Below, piece after piece: positions 1 to 5,412 of a stretch of DNA of 5,697 nt. Positions within the stretch are counted from its first letter, which is position 1, and each line of letters starts with the position of its first letter. The translations under genes were made by a program, and so were the position numbers. The notes under the pieces were generated by a model that worked only from the letters and a program-made list of their open reading frames with translations, did no database searches and was not told where the DNA came from. Where the stretch lies: positions 1 to 5,697 of the forward strand of contig DUNY01000451.1 of NCBI GenBank assembly GCA_012839145.1, written 5' to 3'. This DNA is from Thermoanaerobacterales bacterium. GTDB taxonomy: Bacteria > Bacillota > Thermosediminibacteria > Thermosediminibacterales > Tepidanaerobacteraceae.

Positions 1-552
1 ATGTGGTATAAAGCAACGCATTTTACCTCTTTTATTGGAACCCTAGGGAGTGTACTACATCGTGGCAAAGTAGATATAGGGTTTTTGGGAGCATTGGAAA
101 TGGATATGTACGGAAACATCAATTCAACTTTGGTTACTAAAACCGATGGATCTTTTCGCCACTTTACCGGTAGCGGCGGAGGCAGTGACATTGCTTCTCT
201 TGCCAAAAACATCATGGTAATTATGCGTCATGAAAAACGCAAATTGCAGGCTACAGTCCAATACAATACCTCTCCCGGGTATATCGCAGAAGGAAACTTG
301 CGCGAAAGCATTGGCTTAAAAGGAGGAGGTCCTAATAGAGTAATAACCGATAAAGCAGTATTGGGTTTTGACAAATCAAGTGGGAGAATGAAATTACTTT
401 CAGTTCACCCTGGAGTAGAACTAAATGATGTATTGGATAATACAGGATTTGAGTTACTCCGGGATGAACATGTACCAGAAACCAACCCTCCAACCGATGA
501 GGAGCTAAGGCTACTTAGAGAAGTAATAGACCCTATAGGTATATATATCTAA
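1..552 (+). CDS. CoA-transferase family I, beta subunit (GctB-like), 5' end outside window
   Basis: This is the C-terminal 183 residues of a family I CoA-transferase beta subunit, which pairs with an alpha subunit to move CoA between carboxylic acids in the cytoplasm. Visible marks are DMYGNINST (residues 35-43), the glycine-rich FTGSGGGSDIAS (55-66), IMVIMRHEKRK (71-81), YNTSPGY (88-94), RVITDKAVLGFD (113-124), NTGFELL (147-153) and a closing LLREVIDPIGIYI. These match the order in glutaconate CoA-transferase subunit B from memory. That protein is about 265 residues, so roughly 80 residues are missing, including the catalytic Glu region. The ATG at base 1 is therefore probably an internal Met, and no ribosome binding site is visible. 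An alpha-subunit gene would be expected just upstream. The following TRAP genes suggest it activates an imported carboxylate. Family is confident; the substrate (glutaconate, a 3-oxoacid or another acid) is not determined. Confidence 0.88.
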   Translation: MWYKATHFTSFIGTLGSVLHRGKVDIGFLGALEMDMYGNINSTLVTKTDGSFRHFTGSGGGSDIASLAKNIMVIMRHEKRKLQATVQYNTSPGYIAEGNLRESIGLKGGGPNRVITDKAVLGFDKSSGRMKLLSVHPGVELNDVLDNTGFELLRDEHVPETNPPTDEELRLLREVIDPIGIYI

Positions 553-625
553 ATAACCCTTAAAAATATTTTTTGTAGTCAAGTTTAGTTGATTTTTTAC
601 AAACAAGCTATAAAAATCTTAAATC

Positions 626-658
626 AAAGATTCTTTTCCGTTGGAAAAAGAATCTTTT
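626..658 (+). terminator. Hairpin before dctQ, possible weak terminator or attenuator
   Basis: The arms are 626-639 (AAAGATTCTTTTCC) and 643-657 (GGAAAAAGAATCTTT), with loop GTT and a single bulged A. The right arm runs into TTTT (655-658), so it can be read as a 12-bp core stem with a short U-tract. Only a few G-C pairs are present and the U-run is short. The structure ends one base before the dctQ ribosome binding site. It could end transcription from the CoA-transferase gene, partly reduce read-through into dctQM, or protect or process an mRNA end. The fold is seen in the sequence; its role is inferred. Confidence 0.5.
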
Positions 659-664
659 GGAGGT
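659..664 (+). promoter_or_regulatory. Ribosome binding site fixing the dctQ start
   Basis: GGAGGT lies 6 bases before the ATG at 671. An in-frame TTG at 641 would give a 10-residue longer protein, but it sits in the loop of the hairpin at 626-657 and would place the ribosome binding site inside the gene. The ATG at 671 is therefore preferred. Confidence 0.85.
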
Positions 665-670
665 AAAAAT

Positions 671-1162
671 ATGCGTAAAGTTTCGATTGTCATCAGTCGC
701 TATGCTCACTATATTAGTTGCTTGATTTGTTTAGCTCTCATGTTCTTAACCGTAGGAGATATAGGCAGTCGTATCTTTTTCAATCATTCTATTACAGGCA
801 CTTTTGAATTGACACAGTTATCCCTTGTGTTTATTGTATTTTTATCCTTCGGTTTCGCTCAACACAACAAAGATCATGTAGAGATTGATTTTGTTTATCA
901 ACATATTCCTAGTAAATTACGCGGGGTAATGTCGTACATTAGCATACTAACCTACTTTGGTATTGTTATAGTAATGTGCTGGAGGGTTTTCGTTTATGGT
1001 ATCAGGATGAGGTCCTCCGGAGCCATTACCTCAAGTTTAAAAATACCTCATTGGCCGATCATTCTAGTAGGCGGTGTAGGGCTGATTCTCTATAATTTAG
1101 CCCTTATCTCTGATCTTACATCCATAATAAAAGGAGGAGATTTAGACAATGTCGCCAATTGA
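671..1162 (+). CDS. dctQ: TRAP transporter small permease subunit, DctQ family
   Basis: This is the small membrane subunit of a tripartite ATP-independent periplasmic (TRAP) transporter. It pairs with DctM to import an organic acid using an ion gradient. The 163-residue product has four hydrophobic segments at about residues 13-33, 47-65, 87-107 and 126-148, the usual DctQ layout and length. Family-like motifs are GDIGSR (29-34), GTFELTQ (43-49), the HVEIDF loop after helix 2 (69-74) and IPHWPI at the start of helix 4 (125-130). The start at 671 is set by GGAGGT at 659-664. Its last 14 bases overlap dctM, so the two are probably translationally coupled. It lies 118 bases after the CoA-transferase gene, with a hairpin between them, so co-transcription is possible but not certain. 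The substrate cannot be told from this subunit. Confidence 0.93.
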   Translation: MRKVSIVISRYAHYISCLICLALMFLTVGDIGSRIFFNHSITGTFELTQLSLVFIVFLSFGFAQHNKDHVEIDFVYQHIPSKLRGVMSYISILTYFGIVIVMCWRVFVYGIRMRSSGAITSSLKIPHWPIILVGGVGLILYNLALISDLTSIIKGGDLDNVAN

Positions 1163-2447
1163 AATAGGATTTGCAGGAATAGTCTTGCTATTTATACTTC
1201 TATTAGTAGTAAAAGTGCCTGTAGGTATCGGGATGATTATAGTAAGTATTGTGGGGAATATGCTTTTGTCTACTCCCGCTAACGCTCTCGCTAAATTTGG
1301 TAGTGACTTAATTCTCCTTGCTGAAAACTATAATCTAAGTGTAATCCCGCTTTTTGTATTAATGGGAATATTTGTTTCCGAAGCTGGTTTTGTGTCTGAC
1401 CTCTATGATATTATCAACAGTATTGTAGGTAAAATTCGTGGTGGTATGGCCATCGCGACCATAGGTGCCGGCGCTGCCTTTGGGGCTGTTTGTGGCTCAG
1501 CTGTTGCTTGTGCTTCTACAGTCGCTTCGGTGTCTGTTCCTGAAATGTGCAGGCATGACTATGATCCTGGATTTGCGGCTAGTGTCGCAGCTGTCGGATC
1601 AACTTTAGGTATTGTTATTCCCCCCAGCACAACTTTGGTTTTATATGGTGTGTTAACAGAAGAATCTATAGGCCAGATTCTTATTGGCGGGTTTTTACCC
1701 GGCATCATAACTGCGTTACTTCTGATGATTACGAGTTATGTTATGGTGCGGCGAAATCCAAAATTGGCACCAAAACAAGCAGAAACTGTACCTTTTTCTT
1801 GGGAAAAATTTAAAAACATATGGGCTATTCCCCTTATCTTCATTATCAGTTTCGGAGGGATTTATCTAGGTTTCTTTACACCTACGGAAGCAGGTGCGGT
1901 GGGAGCCTTTTCATCTCTCTTATTTGCTTTAGTAACCCGTAAACTTAAGGTTGAAGATTTTGTTGAAGCATTAAGTTATTCCTGTCGCGTAACGGCTATG
2001 GTTTTTGTGATCATAATTGGCGGTATGATGTTTGGTGCTTTCCTCACTAGAAGTCTCATACCTATGTGGTTGACTTCGTATATTGAGGCTTTAAATGCGC
2101 CACCTTGGATGATAATGTTTATAATATTAGCTATCTATACAATAATGGGCTGTTTTATTGATGCCCTAGCGGCCATGGTCATTATGACACCTGTCCTGTA
2201 CCCTGTTATTATTTCCCTAGGCTATAATGGGGTTTGGTTTGGTGTCGTTACTGCTATGATGTTGCTTACAGGCTTGCTTACTCCTCCCGTAGGAGTTTCT
2301 AGTCTAGTTGTGGCTTCGGTTACTAAGATTCCTTCAACAAAAATATTTAAGGCACAATTACCATTTTTACTCACTTTAATTGTTTCAAGTATAATAATGA
2401 TATTTTTCCCAGATATTATCCTGTTCTTGCCTCGAATGATGTATTAA
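1149..2447 (+). CDS. dctM: TRAP transporter large permease subunit, DctM family
   Basis: This is the large membrane subunit that forms the transport path and carries ion and substrate across the membrane. The 432-residue product is full length for the family and hydrophobic throughout, with roughly a dozen membrane segments. Diagnostic stretches are SVIPLFVLMGIF (64-75), the small-residue-rich GAGAAFGAVCGSAVACAST (106-124), AAVGSTLGIVIPPST (147-161), GFFTPTEAGAVGA (241-253), GCFIDALAAMVIMTPVLYPV (334-353) and GLLTPPVG (375-382). These are the paired repeat motifs of DctM and the wider ion transporter superfamily. The ATG at 1149 follows AAGGAGGA (1131-1138) and lies inside the end of dctQ, in another frame. 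No convincing terminator follows it. Its binding-protein gene is about 500 bases downstream, beyond an insertion sequence relic. No broken motif is visible, so it should be functional. Confidence 0.96.
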   Translation: MSPIEIGFAGIVLLFILLLVVKVPVGIGMIIVSIVGNMLLSTPANALAKFGSDLILLAENYNLSVIPLFVLMGIFVSEAGFVSDLYDIINSIVGKIRGGMAIATIGAGAAFGAVCGSAVACASTVASVSVPEMCRHDYDPGFAASVAAVGSTLGIVIPPSTTLVLYGVLTEESIGQILIGGFLPGIITALLLMITSYVMVRRNPKLAPKQAETVPFSWEKFKNIWAIPLIFIISFGGIYLGFFTPTEAGAVGAFSSLLFALVTRKLKVEDFVEALSYSCRVTAMVFVIIIGGMMFGAFLTRSLIPMWLTSYIEALNAPPWMIMFIILAIYTIMGCFIDALAAMVIMTPVLYPVIISLGYNGVWFGVVTAMMLLTGLLTPPVGVSSLVVASVTKIPSTKIFKAQLPFLLTLIVSSIIMIFFPDIILFLPRMMY

Positions 2448-2539
2448 CGCAATAGTAAATTCAAATATCAACATAAAAAATCCTTCACTCTCCCGTATTT
2501 TAGACTTATTAAAGATTTCATAAAATGCTTTAAAGGGGG

Positions 2540-2784
2540 TGTAACTATACCAGGTTTGCCGGACACACAGAATAGTTAGTATAACAAATAATGGAAAGGC
2601 GTGTCCGGAAATGAGAACCAAGAGAAGCTTTACCCCGGTAAAGGAAACCTCCGGCCGGAAGATGAGAAATTTAACTGTAAGCGCTTGCATTCATCTTTGG
2701 GCTACAAATCACCTAAGGAATACAAGAGAGAATATTACAGCCAAATCGCAGCATAGTTGTCATTTAAACTTCATCTAATTATTT
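2540..2784 (+). mobile_element. Decayed, internally deleted IS3-family insertion sequence (about 245 bp)
   Basis: Three parts fit an IS3-type element with its middle lost. On the left is a possible terminal repeat (TGTAACTATACCAGG followed by TTTGCCGGACAC, about 2540-2566), with GTGTCCGGA repeated in inverted form at 2601-2609. Next is an ATG at 2611 starting MRTKRSFTP, like the N-terminus of IS3 OrfA proteins; that frame runs 55 residues to 2778 but loses resemblance after FTP. On the right is the C-terminus of OrfB (separate entry). The sequence after the OrfB stop, read in reverse, matches the left end at about 15 of 27 positions, a weak inverted repeat. Exact ends and target duplication are not clear. 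It has no complete transposase and should be immobile unless a relative elsewhere acts on it. Confidence 0.62.
2661..2756 (+). pseudogene. C-terminal remnant of IS3-family transposase OrfB
   Basis: The frame from 2661 to the TAG at 2754-2756 encodes a tail containing FNCKRLHSSLGYKSPKEY, ending REYYSQIAA. IS3-family integrase-type transposases characteristically end with a stretch like FYNRKRLHSSLGYKSP, so this match is strong despite its short length. The DDE catalytic domain that should precede it (over 200 residues) is missing. In place of the usual FYN there is FN, suggesting a small extra deletion. Upstream codons in this frame do not look like transposase. This is a fragment with no expected activity. 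Confidence 0.8.
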
Positions 2785-2831
2785 TTAAAAAGCAAAATTT
2801 ATAAATGTAAGGTATTCTAAGAAAAAAGTGA

Positions 2832-2847
2832 GATAAGTTAACTTTTC
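2832..2847. promoter_or_regulatory. Palindrome upstream of the dctP promoter, operator candidate
   Basis: GATAAGTTAACTTTTC pairs with its own reverse complement at 14 of 16 positions, around a perfect 10-base core AAGTTAACTT (2835-2844). It lies about 30 bases before the proposed -10 element of dctP, a usual place for an activator site. AT-rich palindromes also occur by chance, and the same sequence was not found before dctQ or the iclR gene. Confidence 0.25.
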
Positions 2848-2874
2848 ATGTGTCTAGTTTAGCGGGTAGACCAG

Positions 2875-2883
2875 TGATATAAA
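2875..2883 (+). promoter_or_regulatory. Extended -10 promoter candidate for dctP
   Basis: TGATATAAA reads as an extended -10 element (TG, one base, then TATAAA). No good -35 box lies 16-18 bases upstream, which extended -10 promoters tolerate. Transcription would begin near 2890, giving a leader of about 65 bases. A promoter here would explain how dctP is expressed after the insertion sequence relic. Confidence 0.4.
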
Positions 2884-2955
2884 AATAAGGCATGTTTCAT
2901 CGTAAGAAAAGTGTGTTAGATGGATTGAATTTACTAATAGAAAGGAAGCGAAAAA

Positions 2956-4029
2956 ATGAGAAGCAAAACATTGAGGGTTTTAGCCATAATGTTGGCGGTT
3001 GTGCTTAGCTTAACTTTAATAGGATGTGGAGGCGGAGCCGAAACTCCAGATGAACCGGCAAAAACCGATGCCGAGCAAAAGACTATGGAGCTTACCTTTG
3101 TTAGCCCTTTCCCTGCAAATCACCATCAACAACTTCAAGTAATAGAGCCTTTTGCTGATGAGGTCTACGAGAGGACTAATGGGCGTATAAAAATTAATAT
3201 TCACGCTGGCGGCTCTATATCAACCGGTACGCAAGTATTAGATGACGTGCTTTCTGGGGCTGTAGATATGGGTTGGACCTTCCCGGGTTACACACCGGGC
3301 AGATGCCCATTAACATCGATGTTTGAATTCCCAGTTCATTTTCGTTCCGCTGAAGAAGCTACAAATACGCTATGGTCACTGTTTGAAAAGAATGAAACGT
3401 TTCAAAAAGAGTATAGTGATTTTAAATTGCTTAGCATATTCACGGCTTGTGTAGGAAATGCTTATACCTCAAAGAGTCCCATCCATGGCATTGATGATTT
3501 TAAAGGTTTACATTTAAGAAGCGCTAGCTCAATGGTAGAGAGAACACTCAAAACTTTCGGAGCAACAGCTGCCAATATGCCTATGGGTGATGCCTACGAT
3601 GCTATTGACCGAGGCATTGTAGATGGATTAGCAACAGACCACGCAGCTATTGATACATATAAGCTTTATGAAGTATTAAACTATGCTACTCATGGATTGG
3701 AACTTTATGCATCTCCTCAAATATTTATCATGAGTTTAGATTCATGGAATAAACTCTCTCCAGAAGACCAGGAAATAATTGACAGCATTGCTGGTAGACA
3801 GTTAAGCCTAAAATCTGCTGAAATATATGATGACCTATATAATGTGGGTTATGAAACAATGGTAAGAGAAGGAATGGAAATATACGAATTAACTGATGAG
3901 GACAAAAAAGAATTCCAGTCACACGTAGATGAAATAGTAAATGGATATATCGAAGAACTAGAAGCGGAAGGTATTCCGGCACAGCAAGTATATGATGATA
4001 TGATTAAGTATAGGGATAGTTATAGATAA
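2956..4029 (+). CDS. dctP: TRAP transporter solute-binding lipoprotein, DctP family
   Basis: This is the extracytoplasmic binding protein that captures the carboxylate and passes it to DctQM. The 357-residue product opens with a lipoprotein signal: MRSKTLRVL, a hydrophobic core, then LIGC with Cys24 as the lipid-anchored residue. A low-complexity linker (25-43) follows, as expected for a Gram-positive membrane-tethered protein. The DctP fold follows: LTFVSPFPANHH (46-57), IKINIHAGGSI (78-88), LSGAVDMGWTFPGYTPGR (99-116), FKGLHLRSASS (182-192), MPMGDAYDAIDRGIVDG (208-224) and LSPEDQEII (267-275). Arg188 in LHLR is at the position of the conserved Arg that usually salt-bridges the substrate carboxylate. 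The start has AAGGA 9 bases before the ATG. A terminator closes the gene, so it is probably its own unit and can be made in excess over the permease. The substrate is unknown. Confidence 0.95.
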   Translation: MRSKTLRVLAIMLAVVLSLTLIGCGGGAETPDEPAKTDAEQKTMELTFVSPFPANHHQQLQVIEPFADEVYERTNGRIKINIHAGGSISTGTQVLDDVLSGAVDMGWTFPGYTPGRCPLTSMFEFPVHFRSAEEATNTLWSLFEKNETFQKEYSDFKLLSIFTACVGNAYTSKSPIHGIDDFKGLHLRSASSMVERTLKTFGATAANMPMGDAYDAIDRGIVDGLATDHAAIDTYKLYEVLNYATHGLELYASPQIFIMSLDSWNKLSPEDQEIIDSIAGRQLSLKSAEIYDDLYNVGYETMVREGMEIYELTDEDKKEFQSHVDEIVNGYIEELEAEGIPAQQVYDDMIKYRDSYR

Positions 4030-4128
4030 TAGTTTTTGATTTAATATGAAATTAACGTAACAACCAAGACATAAAAAAGATAATAAAAAGGTAATCCGAG
4101 AGCTAGGTGAAGTTTTGCCGGAAAAAAC

Positions 4129-4161
4129 AGGGGTAACTTAAGGTTACCTCTCTTCTTTTTT
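4129..4161. terminator. Intrinsic terminator after dctP, possibly bidirectional
   Basis: A 9-bp stem of AGGGGTAAC (4129-4137) and GTTACCTCT (4143-4151), with one G-T pair and loop TTAAG, is followed by a T-rich run, TCTTCTTTTTT, to 4161. It is a good terminator for dctP, about 100 bases after its stop. Six A's at 4122-4127 before the stem give a U-run when read from the minus strand, so it could also end transcription coming from the right. Confidence 0.85.
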
Positions 4162-4326
4162 ATGAACAATTACTGATGAGAATAAGAGCGTCAGCGATAG
4201 ATAATATTGTTACTGCCCCAAGAGAAAATAACAAGATGCCATTATCTTCGCCTGAAACTACCAGAGACTCTTCTCATGACAGGCTTGGATGTATAGCTCA
4301 TGTCTAGGGTAGCCGATAAGTCCCAT
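4160..4326 (-). pseudogene. Possible remnant of a small minus-strand gene (unidentified)
   Basis: On the minus strand, AGGAGGA (complement of 4340-4346) precedes an ATG at 4326 by 13 bases. That frame encodes 22 residues starting MGLIGYPRHELYIQACHE and stops at 4258. A second minus frame, open from 4273 to a TAA at 4160-4162, encodes a hydrophobic tail including GILLFSLGAVTILSIADALI, and ends right at the terminator that can act on this strand. One frameshift near 4265-4275 would join them into a protein of roughly 54 residues with a C-terminal membrane segment. I do not recognise it. It may be a decayed gene, two tiny genes or chance. Confidence 0.22.
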
Positions 4327-4396
4327 ACTAAAAAATCGCTCCTCCTAAAAGGTAAAAAATTAAAAAAGGATTTTATATATATTATGTGGAATACAC

Positions 4397-4433
4397 TTGA
4401 TAGGTGAAACGACATTCCTTAAGATGATACAAT
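4397..4433 (+). promoter_or_regulatory. Promoter candidate(s) for the IclR-family gene
   Basis: Two overlapping readings are possible. In one, TTGATA (4397-4402) and TAAGAT (4420-4425) are separated by 17 bases. In the other, an extended -10 TGATACAAT (4425-4433) has TGAAAC (4405-4410) as a -35 box 17 bases before TACAAT. Either gives a leader of about 40 bases before the ATG at 4479. Confidence 0.45.
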
Positions 4434-4441
4434 ATTTGTAT
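4427..4441. promoter_or_regulatory. 15-base palindrome over the iclR-gene -10 region, autoregulatory operator candidate
   Basis: ATACAATATTTGTAT consists of perfect 6-base arms (ATACAA and TTGTAT) around TAT. It overlaps the proposed -10 element of the downstream regulator gene. IclR-family proteins commonly bind short palindromes of about this size near their own promoters, so binding here would repress the regulator itself. The palindrome is seen; its role is inferred. Confidence 0.4.
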
Positions 4442-4478
4442 TTAAGCTAAGAATAAAAAAATATTTTGAGGTGAAATT

Positions 4479-5246
4479 ATGGCTCAAGATAATACTGTTC
4501 AATCGGTTGAAAGAGCAATCAAAATTCTTGAAGAACTAGCTGGGGAAAAAGAAGGCCTGGGTGTTACAGAACTATCCCATCGCGTCAACTTACACAAAAG
4601 CACAGTTTATCGTATGCTTACCACTCTTTTGAACCTGGGGTATGTGGAACAAAATATCGCTACTGAAAGGTATCGCTTAGGGATGAAGCTTTTGTTTTTA
4701 GGTGGAGCCATTCTTGAAAGGATGGATATTCGTCATGAAGCTCATGACTCACTTGAGGAGCTTTCCGAAATAGTGAATGAAGCGGTGCACTTGGTAGTGC
4801 CTGATGGCTTCAGAGCAATATATATTGATAAATTGGACAGCAACAAGACAATTCGCATGTACTCACAGATAGGTCGTAAAGCTCCCTTGCACGCTTCAGC
4901 GGTGGGCAAGGCTATCTTAGCCTTTTCAGGTGAAGATTTTGTAAATGAAGTCATAGAACGGGGCCTTTTTAAATACACGTCAAAAACCATCACGGATCCC
5001 CAAATACTATTGAGACATTTAAAGATGATAAGGGAGCAGGGTTATGCTGTCGATGATGAAGAGAACGAAGAAGGTATACGCTGTGTTGGGGCTCCGGTAT
5101 TTGACTATACGGGCAAAGTCATAGGAGCTATAAGTGTATCGGGGCCAACAGTGACAGTATTACAAGAAAGAGTTGAGAATATTGCAAAATATGTTATGGA
5201 TTGTGCAAAAAAAATATCTCTAAGGATGGGGTGGAAAATGCAATAA
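4479..5246 (+). CDS. IclR-family transcriptional regulator
   Basis: This 255-residue cytoplasmic regulator binds DNA as a dimer or tetramer and responds to a small metabolite, usually an acid or intermediate of the controlled pathway. Its N-terminal winged helix-turn-helix covers about residues 5-67: SVERAIKILEEL (9-20), LGVTELSHRVNLHKSTVYRM (27-46, with recognition helix from His39) and the wing TERYRLG (62-68). The ligand-binding domain follows, with IGRKAPLHASAVGKAILAF (131-149), GYAVDDEENEEGIRCVGAPV (188-207) and GKVIGAISVSGP (212-223), all standard family signatures. The length is typical. GAGGTG at 4467-4472 lies 6 bases before the ATG. It has its own promoter and a palindrome at 4427-4441. 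Sitting beside CoA-transferase and TRAP genes, it probably controls them, but its effector and whether it activates or represses cannot be read here. Confidence 0.95.
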   Translation: MAQDNTVQSVERAIKILEELAGEKEGLGVTELSHRVNLHKSTVYRMLTTLLNLGYVEQNIATERYRLGMKLLFLGGAILERMDIRHEAHDSLEELSEIVNEAVHLVVPDGFRAIYIDKLDSNKTIRMYSQIGRKAPLHASAVGKAILAFSGEDFVNEVIERGLFKYTSKTITDPQILLRHLKMIREQGYAVDDEENEEGIRCVGAPVFDYTGKVIGAISVSGPTVTVLQERVENIAKYVMDCAKKISLRMGWKMQ

Positions 5247-5412
5247 GTCAAGGAGTTCTTGTAAATATTTTAGCTTTGTAAATCTTAAATGATGTTAAGA
5301 TTAGTGTAATGGAGTAATTTATAGTATACATTTCTACATATTTCCCGGGCAATACAGGTATACTGGTAAAAGGTGGAACTTACCCTAAATACCAATAAGA
5401 GAGGTGATTAAT
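5247..5412. other. Spacer before the DUF438 gene, with an inverted repeat
   Basis: An inverted repeat of perfect 8-base arms, AATCTTAA (5281-5288) and TTAAGATT (5295-5302), has a 6-base loop and no T-run after it. It could be a weak transcript end for the regulator gene or an operator. TTGTAAAT occurs twice, at 5259-5266 and 5276-5283. A TATACT at 5359-5364 could be a -10 box, but no good -35 box matches it. Nothing else stands out. Confidence 0.4.

Larger units (their letters stand above)
2448..2955. other. Spacer between dctM and dctP
   Basis: This 508-base gap has three parts. Bases 2448-2539 are AT-rich, with only a weak TTAAAG/CTTTAA inverted repeat (2509-2514 and 2528-2533) and no convincing terminator for dctM. 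Bases 2540-2784 are the insertion sequence relic. Bases 2785-2955 form the leader of dctP, with a palindrome at 2832-2847, a probable promoter at 2875-2883 and a ribosome binding site at 2942-2946. I see no intact gene here on either strand. Confidence 0.75.
4030..4478. other. Spacer between dctP and the IclR-family gene
   Basis: This 449-base gap has the dctP terminator at 4129-4161, the coding-like minus-strand stretch at 4160-4326, and promoter elements with a palindrome at 4397-4441. Bases 4030-4128 and 4347-4396 are AT-rich with nothing I can name. No intact gene, tRNA or recognised riboswitch is visible. Confidence 0.7.

Noticed and set aside
1..3. ATG at base 1 as the true start of the CoA-transferase gene
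   Set aside because: The family needs about 80 further N-terminal residues, and the match is already mid-protein at the window edge.
641..670. Longer dctQ start at TTG 641
   Set aside because: It lies in the hairpin loop with no ribosome binding site before it, while GGAGGT precisely fits the ATG at 671.
2385..2690. A 101-residue minus-strand open frame across the end of dctM and the IS relic
   Set aside because: It overlaps the dctM 3' end and the insertion sequence fragments, whose + strand reading is clearly the real one. Its protein resembles nothing I know.
3016..3982. Minus-strand open frames opposite dctP (3016-3204 and 3728-3982)
   Set aside because: They lie wholly inside a well-supported binding-protein gene and are shadows of its codon pattern.
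4172..4200. CTGATGAG, resembling a hammerhead ribozyme core
   Set aside because: No properly spaced GAAA with a closing stem and no matching cleavage triplet with flanking helices could be found.
4300..4325. TCTAGGGTAGCCG, faintly like the guanidine-I riboswitch
   Set aside because: The downstream conserved blocks of that riboswitch are absent, it is not next to a guanidine-related gene, and the strand and spacing do not suit the regulator gene.
4742..4993. Minus-strand open frame opposite the IclR-family gene
   Set aside because: It sits inside the conserved ligand-binding domain, has no recognisable motif and is a shadow.
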